Positions 11,530 to 22,136 of a stretch of DNA of 64,000 bases are shown here, piece after piece. A program made the translations under genes and the position numbers. The first letter of the stretch is position 1, and each line of letters starts with the position of its first letter. The stretch comes from an uncultured Rhizobium sp. (GTDB taxonomy: Bacteria > Pseudomonadota > Alphaproteobacteria > Rhizobiales > Rhizobiaceae), in assembly GCA_945952415.1 (NCBI GenBank), contig CAMFIF010000015.1, positions 35,529-99,528 of the forward strand. Direction: 5' to 3'. The notes beneath the pieces were generated by a model, which had not been told where the DNA came from, did not search any database, and saw only the letters and a program-made list of their open reading frames with translations.

Positions 11530-11727
11530 TCAGCGTCCGCCGCCGGTCAGCCAGAGCGTCAGCATGATCAGCACCACGGCAATCGCCTGCAGGAGGACGC
11601 GCATCTGCATGAGCTTGTTCGAAAGATTGGAATTGCCGCCCTTCATCATGTTGAAGAGGCCCCTTGCCAGGACGATGGCCACGAGCCCCATCACGATCAG
11701 GGCAAGAACGGTTGTGAAACCGGACAT
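11530..11727 (-). CDS. twin transmembrane helix small protein (HIG1-like)
   Basis: 65 aa with two TM helices, MSGFTTVLALIVMGLVAIVLARGLFNMMKGG. Confidence 0.7.
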   Translation of the reverse strand: MSGFTTVLALIVMGLVAIVLARGLFNMMKGGNSNLSNKLMQMRVLLQAIAVVLIMLTLWLTGGGR

Positions 11728-11748
11728 GAAATCTACCTTTCGAATTTG

Positions 11749-12582
11749 TCAGTCTAACCGGCGCAGGAGCCTGTAGAACAGGTCTGCGGGCAGCAGCTTT
11801 TTCAGGAAGTAGCCGCGCTTGGCCGGTGTTGTGACAAGATAATGAGGGCGCGGTCTGTCTGCGGTCAAGGCGTGGACCAGCACTTTGTAGACCGCCTCGG
11901 GGCCGAGCTTGTAGCGATTGACCGGGCCGGTGCCGTCCAGCCGTGCCAGTTCGCGACGATAGGCCGCGGCATGAACCGAGCCCTCGAGATCGATGTTATC
12001 CCGGATCCGGGCAAGCGCATTGGCCGTAAAGCGGGAGGTGATCGGGCCGGGCTCGATGAGGCTGACGGAGATGCCGCTGCCTTCGAGCTCCATGCGCAGC
12101 GTGAGGCTCAGGCCCTCAAGTGCATATTTCGAAGCCGTATAGGCGCCGCGCCAGCGATAGGGAACGAGGCCCAGGATCGAGGAGCACTGGACGATCCGCC
12201 CCTTTCCCGCAGCCCGCATCGCCGGCAGGACCCGGCGCGTCAGGTGGTGCCAGCCGAAGAGGTTGGTCTCGAACTGCTCGCGCAGCGCTTCGACGGGCAG
12301 GTCCTCGACGGCGCCAGGCTGTCCATAAGCCCCGTTGTTATAGAGTGCATCGAGCCGGCCGCCGGTGCGCTGAAGCACCTCCTCCACCAGCCGGTCGATG
12401 CTCTGCTGGTCGCGATAATCCATGAGCAGGCCCTCGATGCCCTCCGCTTCGAGCGGTGCGAGGTCTTCCTGGCGCCGCACGGTCGCAAAGACGCGCCAGC
12501 CATCCTGCTTCAGGGCGCGGGCGCAATAGGCCCCGATCCCGCTCGATGCGCCGGTCACGATGATGGATTTCCTGTCGGTCAT
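11749..12582 (-). CDS. SDR family oxidoreductase
   Basis: SIIVTGASSGIGAYCARAL; YTASKYALEGLS. Confidence 0.9.
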   Translation of the reverse strand: MTDRKSIIVTGASSGIGAYCARALKQDGWRVFATVRRQEDLAPLEAEGIEGLLMDYRDQQSIDRLVEEVLQRTGGRLDALYNNGAYGQPGAVEDLPVEALREQFETNLFGWHHLTRRVLPAMRAAGKGRIVQCSSILGLVPYRWRGAYTASKYALEGLSLTLRMELEGSGISVSLIEPGPITSRFTANALARIRDNIDLEGSVHAAAYRRELARLDGTGPVNRYKLGPEAVYKVLVHALTADRPRPHYLVTTPAKRGYFLKKLLPADLFYRLLRRLD

Positions 12583-12671
12583 GTGATTCCTGTACAAAAG
12601 CGGTGACGTTTCCCATATTGCGGATGCGGGCCGAAGGGCCGCTCTTCGCCCGTCGCTCACCCGGAGATGGA

Positions 12672-13571
12672 ATGCCGACCTTTATCCGCGTTATCTATCG
12701 TGTCGTCTATGATGCTCTCTATCATTTCACAGAGGATGATGGGTGGGCGATGGCCAGTCACGTGGCGCTGTCCACCCTTCTTGCCCTGTTTCCCTTCCTG
12801 ATCTTCGGTACGACACTGGCCACCTATCTCGGCGCGGACCGGTTTTCGGAAACGGCCGTGCATCTGATCTTCGACACCTGGCCGCCCAGCATTGCCAAGC
12901 CAATCTCGGACGAGGTGCGGCAGGTGTTGACCATACCCCGCGGCGGGCTTCTCACCATCTCCGTTCTCGCGGCCGCCTATTTTGCCTCGAACGGGGTCGA
13001 GGCCGTGCGCGTCTCGCTCAACCGGGCCTATCGCATCCTGGAGACGCGACGCTGGTACATCACCCGCCTGACCAGCCTGTTCTGGGTGCTGGCGGCGGTG
13101 CTCTCGCTGGCGGCGATCAGCCTGTTTCTCGTGGTGGTGCCGGTTGCCCTCGGCTTTGCGGAACAGCGCTTTCCCTGGCTCAAGGAGCCGCTCGGGGTGA
13201 TCTCCAGCTGGCGCGTGTATGGAACGCTGATCGTGCTTGCCATCGGCGTGACGATTTCCCATCTCTGGCTGCCGGCCGGGCGGCGGCGCATTCGCGACGT
13301 GCTTCCGGGTGTCGTCGTGACCCTGATTGCCTGGACGATCGCCGCCATCGTCTTTGCCTATTACATCTCGACCTTCGCCAATTATGCCCGCACCTATGCG
13401 GGTCTGGCCTCGCTGATGATCGCCCTCGTCTTCCTTTACATGTCGGCTGTCATCTTCATCATCGGTGCGGAAATCAATGCGGCGATGATCAAGTATCGGG
13501 TGATGAACCGGATGCTCTGGCGGGTTACCGGTCCGGAGCCGCTAGAGGCTGACGAGGCCGCGGATATCTGA
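12672..13571 (+). CDS. YihY/BrkB family membrane protein
   Basis: DDGWAMASHVALSTLLALFPFLIF; LYMSAVIFIIGAEINAAM. Confidence 0.88.
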   Translation: MPTFIRVIYRVVYDALYHFTEDDGWAMASHVALSTLLALFPFLIFGTTLATYLGADRFSETAVHLIFDTWPPSIAKPISDEVRQVLTIPRGGLLTISVLAAAYFASNGVEAVRVSLNRAYRILETRRWYITRLTSLFWVLAAVLSLAAISLFLVVVPVALGFAEQRFPWLKEPLGVISSWRVYGTLIVLAIGVTISHLWLPAGRRRIRDVLPGVVVTLIAWTIAAIVFAYYISTFANYARTYAGLASLMIALVFLYMSAVIFIIGAEINAAMIKYRVMNRMLWRVTGPEPLEADEAADI

Positions 13572-14423
13572 GGGCGAGAACCCCTCTCGCCTGAGCGTGG
13601 CCAGGGCGGTGGAACGATTGCTTTTCGAGAGCTTCTCACCCTTGTCGTCGAGCACAAGCCGGTGGTGGTGATAGACTGGCTCCGGCAGGCCCAGGAGAAC
13701 CTGGAGCAATCTCTGCACAGCAGTGGCGTGGTAGAGATCGAGACCACGAACCACGTGGGTGATCTCCTGCGCGGCATCGTCAACGATCACGCAGAGCTGA
13801 TAGCTGCCCGGCGCATCCGAGCGCGAGAGAACGATATCGCCCCAGGCGAGGGGGTCGGCGGTAATCCATCTGTCTTCGCCGCTCCCGGTTTCGGTCCAGC
13901 CGAGACCGGCACCCGCAGCGGCGACGGCTTTTGCCATGTCGAGGCGGATCGCGTGACGTTCGCCTGCATCCAGCCGCCTTGCCCTTTCGGCCGGGGGGCG
14001 CAGACGATCCAGGTCAGGATAGAGCGGGGCGCCATCGGGATCGCGGGGCCAGGGGTTCCCAGCGCGTTCGGAATGCGCCACGAGCGCCTTTACCTCGCCG
14101 CGGGTCATGAAGGCCGGATAGGTCAGTCCTAACCTCTCTAATTCCTGAAGCGCGGCCTGATATTCGGAAAGATGGTCCGACTGGCGTCGCTCGGGCGCAT
14201 CGGAGGAGAGGCCAAGCCAGGCGAGATCATCGAGCAGCGCCCTTTCCAGGGCCGGAGTGCAGCGGGTCTGATCGATGTTTTCGATCCGCACCAGATAGGC
14301 GCCGCCGGCTTCCCGCGCCATGTCATGGTTGAGAAAGGCGGACAGCGCGTGGCCGAGATGCAGCTCGCCGTTCGGGCTCGGCGCAAAGCGGAATTTCGCG
14401 GATTGACGGTGACTGTTGGGCAT
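13542..14423 (-). CDS. gluQRS: tRNA glutamyl-Q(34) synthetase
   Basis: RFAPSPNGELHLGHALSA (HIGH-like), LVLDDKGEKLSKSNRS (KMSKS). Confidence 0.92.
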   Translation of the reverse strand: MPNSHRQSAKFRFAPSPNGELHLGHALSAFLNHDMAREAGGAYLVRIENIDQTRCTPALERALLDDLAWLGLSSDAPERRQSDHLSEYQAALQELERLGLTYPAFMTRGEVKALVAHSERAGNPWPRDPDGAPLYPDLDRLRPPAERARRLDAGERHAIRLDMAKAVAAAGAGLGWTETGSGEDRWITADPLAWGDIVLSRSDAPGSYQLCVIVDDAAQEITHVVRGLDLYHATAVQRLLQVLLGLPEPVYHHHRLVLDDKGEKLSKSNRSTALATLRREGFSPSDIRGLVSL

Positions 14424-14437
14424 GGTCCCCTTCTGCC

Positions 14438-15115
14438 ATGGTTCCGGCGCAGGAGAAAAGAGTGGAGAGAGAGGCAGGCTTCGTCGAGGCGGCTGATTTT
14501 TCCGCGGCGCTCGAGGCGCTTGTCCGCATCGACCCCCTCCTTCGGCCCGTCATTGCCGCCACCGGTCCGCTGCCGGCGCGTAGCGGAAGGCCGGGCTTCG
14601 AGGGGCTCGCCTATACCGTGGTTGCCCAGCTGGTATCCCGCCAAAGCGCCGAGGCGATCTGGACCCGGCTGGTGGCCAGAACCGGCGCCTTTACCCCGGA
14701 ATCCTATCTCGCAATCGCCGGCGGGGAGGGGCCGAGGCTCGGACTGACCGCTGCCAAGGCGGATACGCTGGTTCGGGTGGCCGAGGCGATAGGTTCCGGC
14801 GCGCTCGATCTCGATCATCTGGCCCGCCTGCCGGCGAAGGAGGCGATCCGCATGCTCACGCGCATCAAGGGCATCGGGCTCTGGACCGCAGAAGTTCATC
14901 TGCTCTTCAATGCAGGACATCAGGATATTTTTCCGGCGGGGGATCTCGCCCTCCGCGTCGCGGTAGGGGCCGCGATGGATCTGGGGCCTCGGCCCGATCC
15001 CGCAGCGCTGCGGCATTTCGCCCTGCGCTGGGCGCCGCACCGGTCGGTCGCGGCCCGGCTTTTCTGGGCTTTTTACGGGCTTGTGCTGCGCCCGGGCGCG
15101 CCCCTCGTCCCCTAG
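14438..15115 (+). CDS. DNA-3-methyladenine glycosylase II (AlkA-like, HhH-GPD)
   Basis: LTRIKGIGLWTAEVHLLF HhH; AGHQDIFPAGDLAL catalytic Asp region. Confidence 0.88.
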   Translation: MVPAQEKRVEREAGFVEAADFSAALEALVRIDPLLRPVIAATGPLPARSGRPGFEGLAYTVVAQLVSRQSAEAIWTRLVARTGAFTPESYLAIAGGEGPRLGLTAAKADTLVRVAEAIGSGALDLDHLARLPAKEAIRMLTRIKGIGLWTAEVHLLFNAGHQDIFPAGDLALRVAVGAAMDLGPRPDPAALRHFALRWAPHRSVAARLFWAFYGLVLRPGAPLVP

Positions 15116-15221
15116 AATCCGGCTTCCTCGCGGAAAGGCCGGTTTTTCTGGATATTTGGCTTCACAAGCCTGTCACAAGCGACTTAGTATAAGCATCTGG
15201 AAAGCAGAATCGATCAGGAGC

Positions 15222-15785
15222 ATGACCTTGACGATTGCAGTCTCGCCGCAGGCCTTGCCGGCACTTGTACTGAATGCTGACTACAGGCCGCTGAGTTATT
15301 ATCCCTTGTCGCTATGGTCCTGGCAGGACGCGATCAAGGCGGTTTTTCTCGACCGTGTGAATATCATCGCGGAATACGATCATTCCGTTTCGTCTCCGAG
15401 CTTTTCGATGCGGCTGCCGAGCGTGGTCTGCCTGAAAACCTATGTGCAGCCGACCCGCAATCCCGCCTTCACCCGGTTCAACGTCTTCCTGCGCGACAAG
15501 TTCGAATGCCAGTATTGCGGCTCGCCCGATGATCTGACCTTCGATCACGTGCTGCCGCGCGCCCATGGCGGCCAGACGACCTGGGAGAATGTGGTGACGG
15601 CCTGTTCGCCGTGCAATCTGCGCAAGGGCTCGAAGCTGCCGAAACAGGCGGGCATGTTTCCGGCGCAGAAACCCTACCAGCCGACGGTGCAGGATCTGCA
15701 CAATAACGGGCGGCTCTTCCCGCCCAATTACCTGCATGAAAGCTGGATGGACTATCTCTACTGGGATAGCGAATTGCAGCCCTGA
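15222..15785 (+). CDS. HNH endonuclease
   Basis: FECQYCGSPDDLTFDHVLPRAHGGQTTWENVVTACSPCNLRKG. Confidence 0.93.
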   Translation: MTLTIAVSPQALPALVLNADYRPLSYYPLSLWSWQDAIKAVFLDRVNIIAEYDHSVSSPSFSMRLPSVVCLKTYVQPTRNPAFTRFNVFLRDKFECQYCGSPDDLTFDHVLPRAHGGQTTWENVVTACSPCNLRKGSKLPKQAGMFPAQKPYQPTVQDLHNNGRLFPPNYLHESWMDYLYWDSELQP

Positions 15786-15790
15786 GTTCC

Positions 15791-16306
15791 TCAGGCCTTT
15801 TGGGTCCGCAGCGACCGGAAGGCAAATGCCGCCAGAACGAGGCTTGCGATCACGTTCCAGCCGGCGAAGGAAAGACCGAGCACCCGCAGCGCCGCATCCG
15901 TGCAGGAAGGGCCCTTCACCGCGTTCAGATCGTTGAGAAGGTTGCTGGCATCCTGTGTCACGCCATTTGCGCTGGTGGCACAGGTGGCCGGGCCTTCCCA
16001 GAAATGCCATTCGACGCCCGAGTGGTAGACGCCGAGGCCGGCGCCGACCAGCATCATGATGCCGACGACGGCGGTGAGAAGACGGGTGATCCAGGCCGGG
16101 CCGCCCAGGGCGGCATTCAGGGCCGCGAGCAGCGCAACCGGGATACCATAATAATAGGGCTGCCTCTGCAGAAGGCAGAGCGCGCAGGGAATATAGCCGC
16201 CGATATGCTCGAATCCGAGGGCCGATCCCACCGTTGCGGCCATGCCAGCTGCGAGGAGAAGGGCCGAGGTCAAGCCCGGGCGGGCCGAAAGCGTGGTCAT
16301 GGGCAA
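15791..16306 (-). CDS. dsbB: disulfide bond formation protein B
   Basis: YIPCALCLLQRQPYY CxxC and TM helices. Confidence 0.9.
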   Translation of the reverse strand: MPMTTLSARPGLTSALLLAAGMAATVGSALGFEHIGGYIPCALCLLQRQPYYYGIPVALLAALNAALGGPAWITRLLTAVVGIMMLVGAGLGVYHSGVEWHFWEGPATCATSANGVTQDASNLLNDLNAVKGPSCTDAALRVLGLSFAGWNVIASLVLAAFAFRSLRTQKA

Positions 16307-16315
16307 TCCTCTGCG

Positions 16316-16906
16316 TCAGTGAGCCAAGAGCTTATAGGCGATAAAGGCCAGAATAAGAACTGCGGCGCCGACTGCCGCAATCGTGCCCAGCCTTTTCTCG
16401 ATGAATTCCCGGATCGGCTCGCCATAGGCCTTCAGCAGCCAGGCCAGCAGGTAGAAGCGTGCGCCGCGGGCGACGATGGCCGAGAGAACGAACAGAAGAA
16501 GGTTCACATGCGCAACGCCTGAAAGGATCGTCACCACCTTGATCGGCGGCAGATGGGCGAGACCGGACGTGACGAGAAGCAGCATGATGGTGGAATAATC
16601 CACCGAGGTGCGCAGCGCCTCGAAGGCCTCGAGCTTGCCGTAGAATTCCAGCACCGGCTTGGCGAATGCCTCGAAGGCGTAATAGCCGAGATACCAGCCG
16701 GCAATACCCCCAAGCACCGAGGCGACCGTTGCCACGAAGGCATAACGCCAGGCCTTTTCCGGCCGGGCCAGAGCCATGGGCAGGAAGAGAACATCCGCCG
16801 GCACCAGAAAGACCGAGCTTTCCACGAAGGCAATGATGGCAAGCCAGATTTCCGCGGATGGCCGGGCGGCCAGCGAGAGGGTCCAGTCGTAAAGGCGGCG
16901 GAGCAT
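16316..16906 (-). CDS. YqaA/VTT-domain family membrane protein
   Basis: AFVESSVFLVPADVLFLPMALARPEKAW; LGGIAGWYLGYY. Confidence 0.82.
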   Translation of the reverse strand: MLRRLYDWTLSLAARPSAEIWLAIIAFVESSVFLVPADVLFLPMALARPEKAWRYAFVATVASVLGGIAGWYLGYYAFEAFAKPVLEFYGKLEAFEALRTSVDYSTIMLLLVTSGLAHLPPIKVVTILSGVAHVNLLLFVLSAIVARGARFYLLAWLLKAYGEPIREFIEKRLGTIAAVGAAVLILAFIAYKLLAH

Positions 16907-17135
16907 GTTTTTCCGTTCCGTTGAGGCGCATCGCTTTTATGCGCGGCACGGGCCGCTGTAAATGGCCTCCCGCGCGCCCGGCTTTTCCCGGCCCATCCTG
17001 TCCCCTGTACGGATTTGATCCGGTCATTCGAATTTTACGCATTTCCGGAACGATGAATATAACAGTCGTTGAATATCATCGAAGCGGACAATGATCCTTT
17101 CGAGGATCGGGACGGAAAGAGGACAGGACGCGACC

Positions 17136-18101
17136 ATGGCCGTTTTGGATGCGCTTCGCTTTGCCCGGCAGGCAGACCAGGAGCTGGGTTCAGCCTTGAA
17201 GACGATGGCGACGGGCCGGACCGTTGCCTCTGCCAAGGAAAACCCCACCTACTGGGCGATGGCGCGCGAGACCGCTGGCGACCGCCAGGCGATGGACACG
17301 GTCAACACATCCCTCGATTATGCAGAGGTAAAGCTGGATACGGCCGAAGCGGCGCTTGAGGGCGTACACGACAATGTGACCAGGATCCAGGCGATCCTGA
17401 CCCTGGCACGCGAACCGGGAGCGGACCGGGCGAAGCTCGGAAAGGAGATCGACGCGCTCCGGGATGGTATCCGCTCCATGATCGAATCGGCGGGGGTGAA
17501 CGGTCTCAATTACATGGTGGCGAATGTGCCGACTGCTGCCGGCTATATCGGCTATCCGGCTCTTGAGCTTACCGGTTCGCTTGTACGCCAGTCGAACGGA
17601 TCGCTGGCAGTGAAGACCATCGATTTTTCCGGCAAGGACCTGGTGATGCTGAGCACGGACACGGCGACGGCCGGGCGCTTTTCGGCGGTCGGCTATCTCA
17701 ATCCCATCGCCCAGCCGGCGGGCGCTGCCTACCCCACCATGTATTACCAGCTCGTCGGCACGGCCTCCCATATGTGGGTGAATGCCCGGGATATCGGCCT
17801 GACTGCCACGACCCCGGATTCCTATATCGACGAGATGGTGTCGGCGCTGGAAAATGTCCGCTCGAAGGTGGCTCTGGCGCTGACCGATCTCGGGCTTGCC
17901 GGCCGCAGCGTCTCCGTTCAGCGCAGGATCAATGCCGCGGTGATTTCCGGCATGGATCGCCGGATCAGCACGCTCGTCGATGCGGACATGACGGAAGAGG
18001 CGGCGCGGCTTCGGGCTCTCGAAGCCCGAAGCGCCCTTTGCCGCGAGATGCTCGGCCTTACCGGGCAGAAGCCGGAAGCCCTGCTTCTGCTCGTTGCCTG
18101 A
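17136..18101 (+). CDS. flagellin-like protein
   Basis: GSALKTMATGRTVASAKENPTYWAMARE; C-terminal coiled region VSVQRRINAAVISGMDRRISTLVDADM. Confidence 0.8.
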   Translation: MAVLDALRFARQADQELGSALKTMATGRTVASAKENPTYWAMARETAGDRQAMDTVNTSLDYAEVKLDTAEAALEGVHDNVTRIQAILTLAREPGADRAKLGKEIDALRDGIRSMIESAGVNGLNYMVANVPTAAGYIGYPALELTGSLVRQSNGSLAVKTIDFSGKDLVMLSTDTATAGRFSAVGYLNPIAQPAGAAYPTMYYQLVGTASHMWVNARDIGLTATTPDSYIDEMVSALENVRSKVALALTDLGLAGRSVSVQRRINAAVISGMDRRISTLVDADMTEEAARLRALEARSALCREMLGLTGQKPEALLLLVA

Positions 18102-18181
18102 ACCCTCCCTGAGGCCACAGTTTTGTCGTTGCAATTCGAGACTGCCTTGCTTTATATCGCCGGGTCTTGCCTTCGCAGCGT

Positions 18182-18266
18182 GCCCCATTGGCGGAACTGG
18201 TAGACGCGCTCGACTCAAAATCGAGTTCCGAAAGGAGTGCTGGTTCGATCCCGGCATGGGGCACCA
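18182..18266 (+). tRNA. tRNA-Leu (anticodon CAA)
   Basis: GCCCCAT...ATGGGGC acceptor stem with ACCA, long variable arm, TTCGATCCC T-loop, anticodon loop CTCAAAA. Confidence 0.93.
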
Positions 18267-18268
18267 TA
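18243..18268 (+). repeat. putative attL (tRNA-Leu 3' end)
   Basis: ttcgatcccggcatggggcaccatat, imperfect direct copy at 50475-50499. Confidence 0.75.
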
Positions 18269-18450
18269 TCTCAGTCCACGGACGTCCAGACAAGTCCGTA
18301 AACATCCAAAAAATCAATGTAATTTAAGGGATTAGCGTCCACGGGCGTTCGTATGCGTCCATTCGAATGTTCTTGAATTCAGCGCATTTGTTGGTATCTT
18401 AGTTGGTACTGAAGGAAATACCAACGCTCGGATACCAACAGGATACCAAC

Positions 18451-19671
18451 ATGCCGCTGAGTGATTTCTCGATTAGGACCATAAAGCCAGCCGAAAAGAT
18501 TCAGAAAAAGTCTGATGGCGATGGTCTCCAGTTGTGGGTGATGCCGCTGGGTTCAAAGCTCTGGCGTTATGCATATCGATATAACGGCAAACAAAGAACG
18601 CTAGCTTTGGGCTCATATCCAGAGATTACCTTGGCAAATGCCCGCAGAAAGCGCGACGAAGCCAAAACCCTGTTGGCTTCGGGGACCGATCCCGGCCAGC
18701 AGCGCAAAGTCGACAAGATCACCAAGGCATTGTCCGATGCGGCGACTTTCGACAGCGTTGCCGAAGAATACCTCGCGAAGAAGATGCGGGAAGGGATTGC
18801 GGCGAGCACGGTGAAGCGTCTGCGCTCCCAGTTGCGCCTTGTAAGCCCTGCCTTCGGGCAGCGCCCGATCGCGGATATCACGATACCCGAAGTTCTGGCA
18901 CCGCTGCAGAAGATCGATGGCCGGGGCACGCACGAAACCGCGACACGCACGAAGGAACTGTGCGGCGCGATTTTCCGGTTTGCCATGGCCACCGGACGAC
19001 GCAGGGACGACCCGACCCAGGCGCTGAAAAACGCGCTCACCAATCACAAGGTCAAGCACCGCGCCGCCATCCTCGATCCTGCGGCCTTCGGGGCGCTTCT
19101 CCGTGCCATTGACGACTGCGACGTGCAGCCGACAACGAAGGCCGCCCTGAAACTCCTGGCGCTCGTATTCTCTCGGCCTGGTGAGTTGCGAAATGCCGAA
19201 TGGCAGGAATTCGATCTGGAGAAAGCCATATGGCGAATTCCGGCAGGCCGTATGAAAATGCGGCGTGAACACCAGATCCCGCTTTCCCGCCAGGCGCTGG
19301 ATATCCTCAAGGATCTTCAGACGATCACGGGCGACGGCAAGCTTCTGTTTCCCGGCAATCGCAGCTACCAGCGTCCGATCAGCGAAAACACGCTCAACGC
19401 GGCGCTTCGCCGAATGGGATATGACAAGGACCAGGTGACTGCGCATGGCTTTCGCGGCACCGCTTCAACGCTCCTGAACGAGAGCGGTCGGTTCTCGCCC
19501 GACGCCATCGAACGCAGCCTTGCACATCAGGACAGTGACGAAACCCGCCGCGCCTATATTCGCGGGGCCTACTGGAACGAACGTGTGGCCATGGCGCAAT
19601 GGTGGGCCGATCATCTGGATGTCCTTAGAGAGGGAGGAAAGGTGATTGAAATGCCGAAGAAGCGAAAATGA
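18451..19671 (+). CDS. P4-type tyrosine site-specific integrase
   Basis: N-terminal DUF4102-like arm-binding domain (PLSDFSIRTIKPAEKIQKKSDGDGLQLWV), catalytic HGFRGTASTLLNE...LAHQDSDETRRAYIRGAY. Confidence 0.95.
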   Translation: MPLSDFSIRTIKPAEKIQKKSDGDGLQLWVMPLGSKLWRYAYRYNGKQRTLALGSYPEITLANARRKRDEAKTLLASGTDPGQQRKVDKITKALSDAATFDSVAEEYLAKKMREGIAASTVKRLRSQLRLVSPAFGQRPIADITIPEVLAPLQKIDGRGTHETATRTKELCGAIFRFAMATGRRRDDPTQALKNALTNHKVKHRAAILDPAAFGALLRAIDDCDVQPTTKAALKLLALVFSRPGELRNAEWQEFDLEKAIWRIPAGRMKMRREHQIPLSRQALDILKDLQTITGDGKLLFPGNRSYQRPISENTLNAALRRMGYDKDQVTAHGFRGTASTLLNESGRFSPDAIERSLAHQDSDETRRAYIRGAYWNERVAMAQWWADHLDVLREGGKVIEMPKKRK

Positions 19672-19876
19672 GGATGTTCTGAAGGGCAAGACGACGATGA
19701 CCGCTTCGCGCCTTCATTTCGGCCGTCGAGACAGCTTGACCGAGCACCTTCAAGCTGCCGGTCTGTTTGCCAGGTCTGCAAAGCGCCAATAGGAGCTGTA
19801 TTTTTAGCCTGTGATGCGTCTCCGCGCCTTGTCGCCAAGGCATCGCCCCGGCTCGTATCGTCTGTAAGGCTCGGTG

Positions 19877-20776
19877 TCAGGCTGATGAAAGGCGGTCCTT
19901 CAACCGGGGCGTCGCGAAATCCGCGAAAGCTCTCAGCTTTAACGGCATTATAGCCTGCCCCGTATGCACAAGATGAACCGGAAGAGGCTCCGGCTGAAAC
20001 GCCTCCAGCACGACAACGAGGCGACCGTCTGCAATCGCTTCTGCCGCCTGATAGGAGAGAATCCGTGCAATTCCTGCACCTGCAATTGCCGCATCGATTG
20101 CGCCATCAGCAGTATTGACAGCAAAGCGCGGTCGGATGGGCACGGCCACCGTCTCCGCACCCTTTTGAAAGGTCCAGACATCCGTAGTGTAGAGCCGTTC
20201 GAAGGCGATGCAGTCGTGTGCGGCCAGAGCTTCGACGTTGCCCGGCATGCTGCGTGCGGCAAGATAAGACGGACTGGCGCAGGTAACCCAGCGGACCGCG
20301 CCCAGCTTGGTTGCCACCAGACTGCTGTCCGGTAACGGGCCGATCCGCACGGCAAGATCGACGTGATTCTCGACGAGATCGACGACATAGTCGGCGAGCA
20401 CCAACCGGACATTGATTTCCGGATAGGCCTTGAGGAATTCCAGAACGACCGGCTCGACATGCATGCGCCCAAACATGATCGGCGCGGTGATCAGCATGTC
20501 GCCACGCGGCGCGCGGTATTCACCGGTTGCAAAGCGTTCCGCTTCGTCCAGCTCATCGAGGATGCGTCTGCATGTTGCCACGAAGGCCTGTCCGGCATCC
20601 GTCAGCAGTAGTTTGCGGCTCGTGCGCACCACCAGCTGCGCACGCAGATGTGCTTCCAGATCCGAAACGCGGCGGCTGACTGTCGGCAACGGCACGCCGA
20701 GCGTCCGCGAAGCCGCAGAAAGACTGCCGCCGTTTACAGCCGCCACAAGCGTACGCATGGCTTCAAAACGATCCAT
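19877..20776 (-). CDS. LysR family transcriptional regulator
   Basis: MDRFEAMRTLVAAVNGGSLSAASRTLGVPLPTVSRRVSDLEAHL. Confidence 0.92.
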   Translation of the reverse strand: MDRFEAMRTLVAAVNGGSLSAASRTLGVPLPTVSRRVSDLEAHLRAQLVVRTSRKLLLTDAGQAFVATCRRILDELDEAERFATGEYRAPRGDMLITAPIMFGRMHVEPVVLEFLKAYPEINVRLVLADYVVDLVENHVDLAVRIGPLPDSSLVATKLGAVRWVTCASPSYLAARSMPGNVEALAAHDCIAFERLYTTDVWTFQKGAETVAVPIRPRFAVNTADGAIDAAIAGAGIARILSYQAAEAIADGRLVVVLEAFQPEPLPVHLVHTGQAIMPLKLRAFADFATPRLKDRLSSA

Positions 20777-20895
20777 TTGATATTCCAAAAAACGGAAGGA
20801 AGGCTTGCCAAACTACCGGATACTGCAACTTTCTGCAATGTTCTAGGAATTGGGCGTCGGCCAATAATGGCCTTATCCCATGAAGGAACACCCAA

Positions 20896-21447
20896 ATGAC
20901 CCGCATTCCCCTGCCTGCGACTGTTGCCGATGCGCCGGAAGCCTCCCAGCCGCTGCTGAACGCAGTTGCCAAGCAGCTCGGTTCGGTACCCAACATGTTT
21001 CGCCTGGTCGCGTCCAGCCCGCAGGCGCTCGAAGGCTATCTCGGCCTCAGCGGCGCACTCGGCAAGGGTGCATTGCCTGCCGCAACGCGTGAGCGTATTG
21101 CGCTTGCCGTCGCCGAAGTGAATGGCTGCGACTATTGCCTGTCGGCGCACAGCTATCTGGGCAAGGCCTTTGCTGGCTTGGACGACGCGGAAATCGCAGC
21201 CAACCGAAGCGGCGCATCGAACGATCCAAAGGCAGATGCCGCCGTGCGCTTCGCAGCCAAGGTGGCCAGCGCACGTGGCCACGTTACCGACAGCGATTTC
21301 GCGACGGTGAAGAATGCTGGCTACAGCGACGCACAGGTCATCGAGATCGTGCAGCACGTCGCGCTCAACAGCTGGACCAATTACTTCAACTCTGTGTTCC
21401 GGACCGAGATCGACTTCCCCGTCGTAACGCCGAGGGCCGCAGCCTGA
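20896..21447 (+). CDS. carboxymuconolactone decarboxylase / AhpD-like family protein
   Basis: ALAVAEVNGCDYCLSAHSYLGKAFAGL CxxC motif. Confidence 0.88.
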   Translation: MTRIPLPATVADAPEASQPLLNAVAKQLGSVPNMFRLVASSPQALEGYLGLSGALGKGALPAATRERIALAVAEVNGCDYCLSAHSYLGKAFAGLDDAEIAANRSGASNDPKADAAVRFAAKVASARGHVTDSDFATVKNAGYSDAQVIEIVQHVALNSWTNYFNSVFRTEIDFPVVTPRAAA

Positions 21448-21512
21448 ATAGAACCGCCGACGGACGCCGGTATCACCGGCGTCCCTTTCGGCCAGTGTTG
21501 GAGAAGGAACCG

Positions 21513-22136
21513 ATGACCAGCCCTTCAAGCGATCTCGCATTCACGCCCACCGTAAAGTCGATGCAGACAGCGCGCGGCTCGCGGGCAGGATATGCCCGGA
21601 TTGAAGAAAGCGGTGGTTTCCGGACCCGTATCACCAGCGATCTGGCGGAATTTCTCTCCACAATCGATACGGCTTATCTGGCGACCGCCAATTCTTCTGG
21701 ACAGCCCTATGCACAGCATCGCGGCGGCCCGAAGGGCTTCATCCGCATGATCGGCGACAACACGCTCGCCTTCGCCGATTATGCGGGCAACAGGCAGTAC
21801 ATCACAACCGGCAATCTGGCAGACAACGACAAGGCTTTCCTCTTCCTGATGGATTATGCCCACCGACGCCGGATCAAGCTGTGGGGCCGGGCACGCGTCG
21901 TGACGGACGATCCGGCGCTGATCGAAGACCTGATGCCGAAAGGCTACCGGGCCCGGCCGGAACAGGCCATCCTGTTCGATGTCGAAGCCTGGGACGCAAA
22001 CTGCCCGCAACATATTCCCCAGAAGTTCGACGCCGCCGACGTGGCCGGAGCCGTCAAGCGGCTCGAAGCTCGTATCGCCGAGCTCGAAACCGAAAACGAA
22101 GCCCTGAAGCGTCAGATTGAGAGGATCAAGCCATGA
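21513..22136 (+). CDS. pyridoxamine 5'-phosphate oxidase family protein
   Basis: [46 protein letters not shown]. Confidence 0.85.
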   Translation: MTSPSSDLAFTPTVKSMQTARGSRAGYARIEESGGFRTRITSDLAEFLSTIDTAYLATANSSGQPYAQHRGGPKGFIRMIGDNTLAFADYAGNRQYITTGNLADNDKAFLFLMDYAHRRRIKLWGRARVVTDDPALIEDLMPKGYRARPEQAILFDVEAWDANCPQHIPQKFDAADVAGAVKRLEARIAELETENEALKRQIERIKP

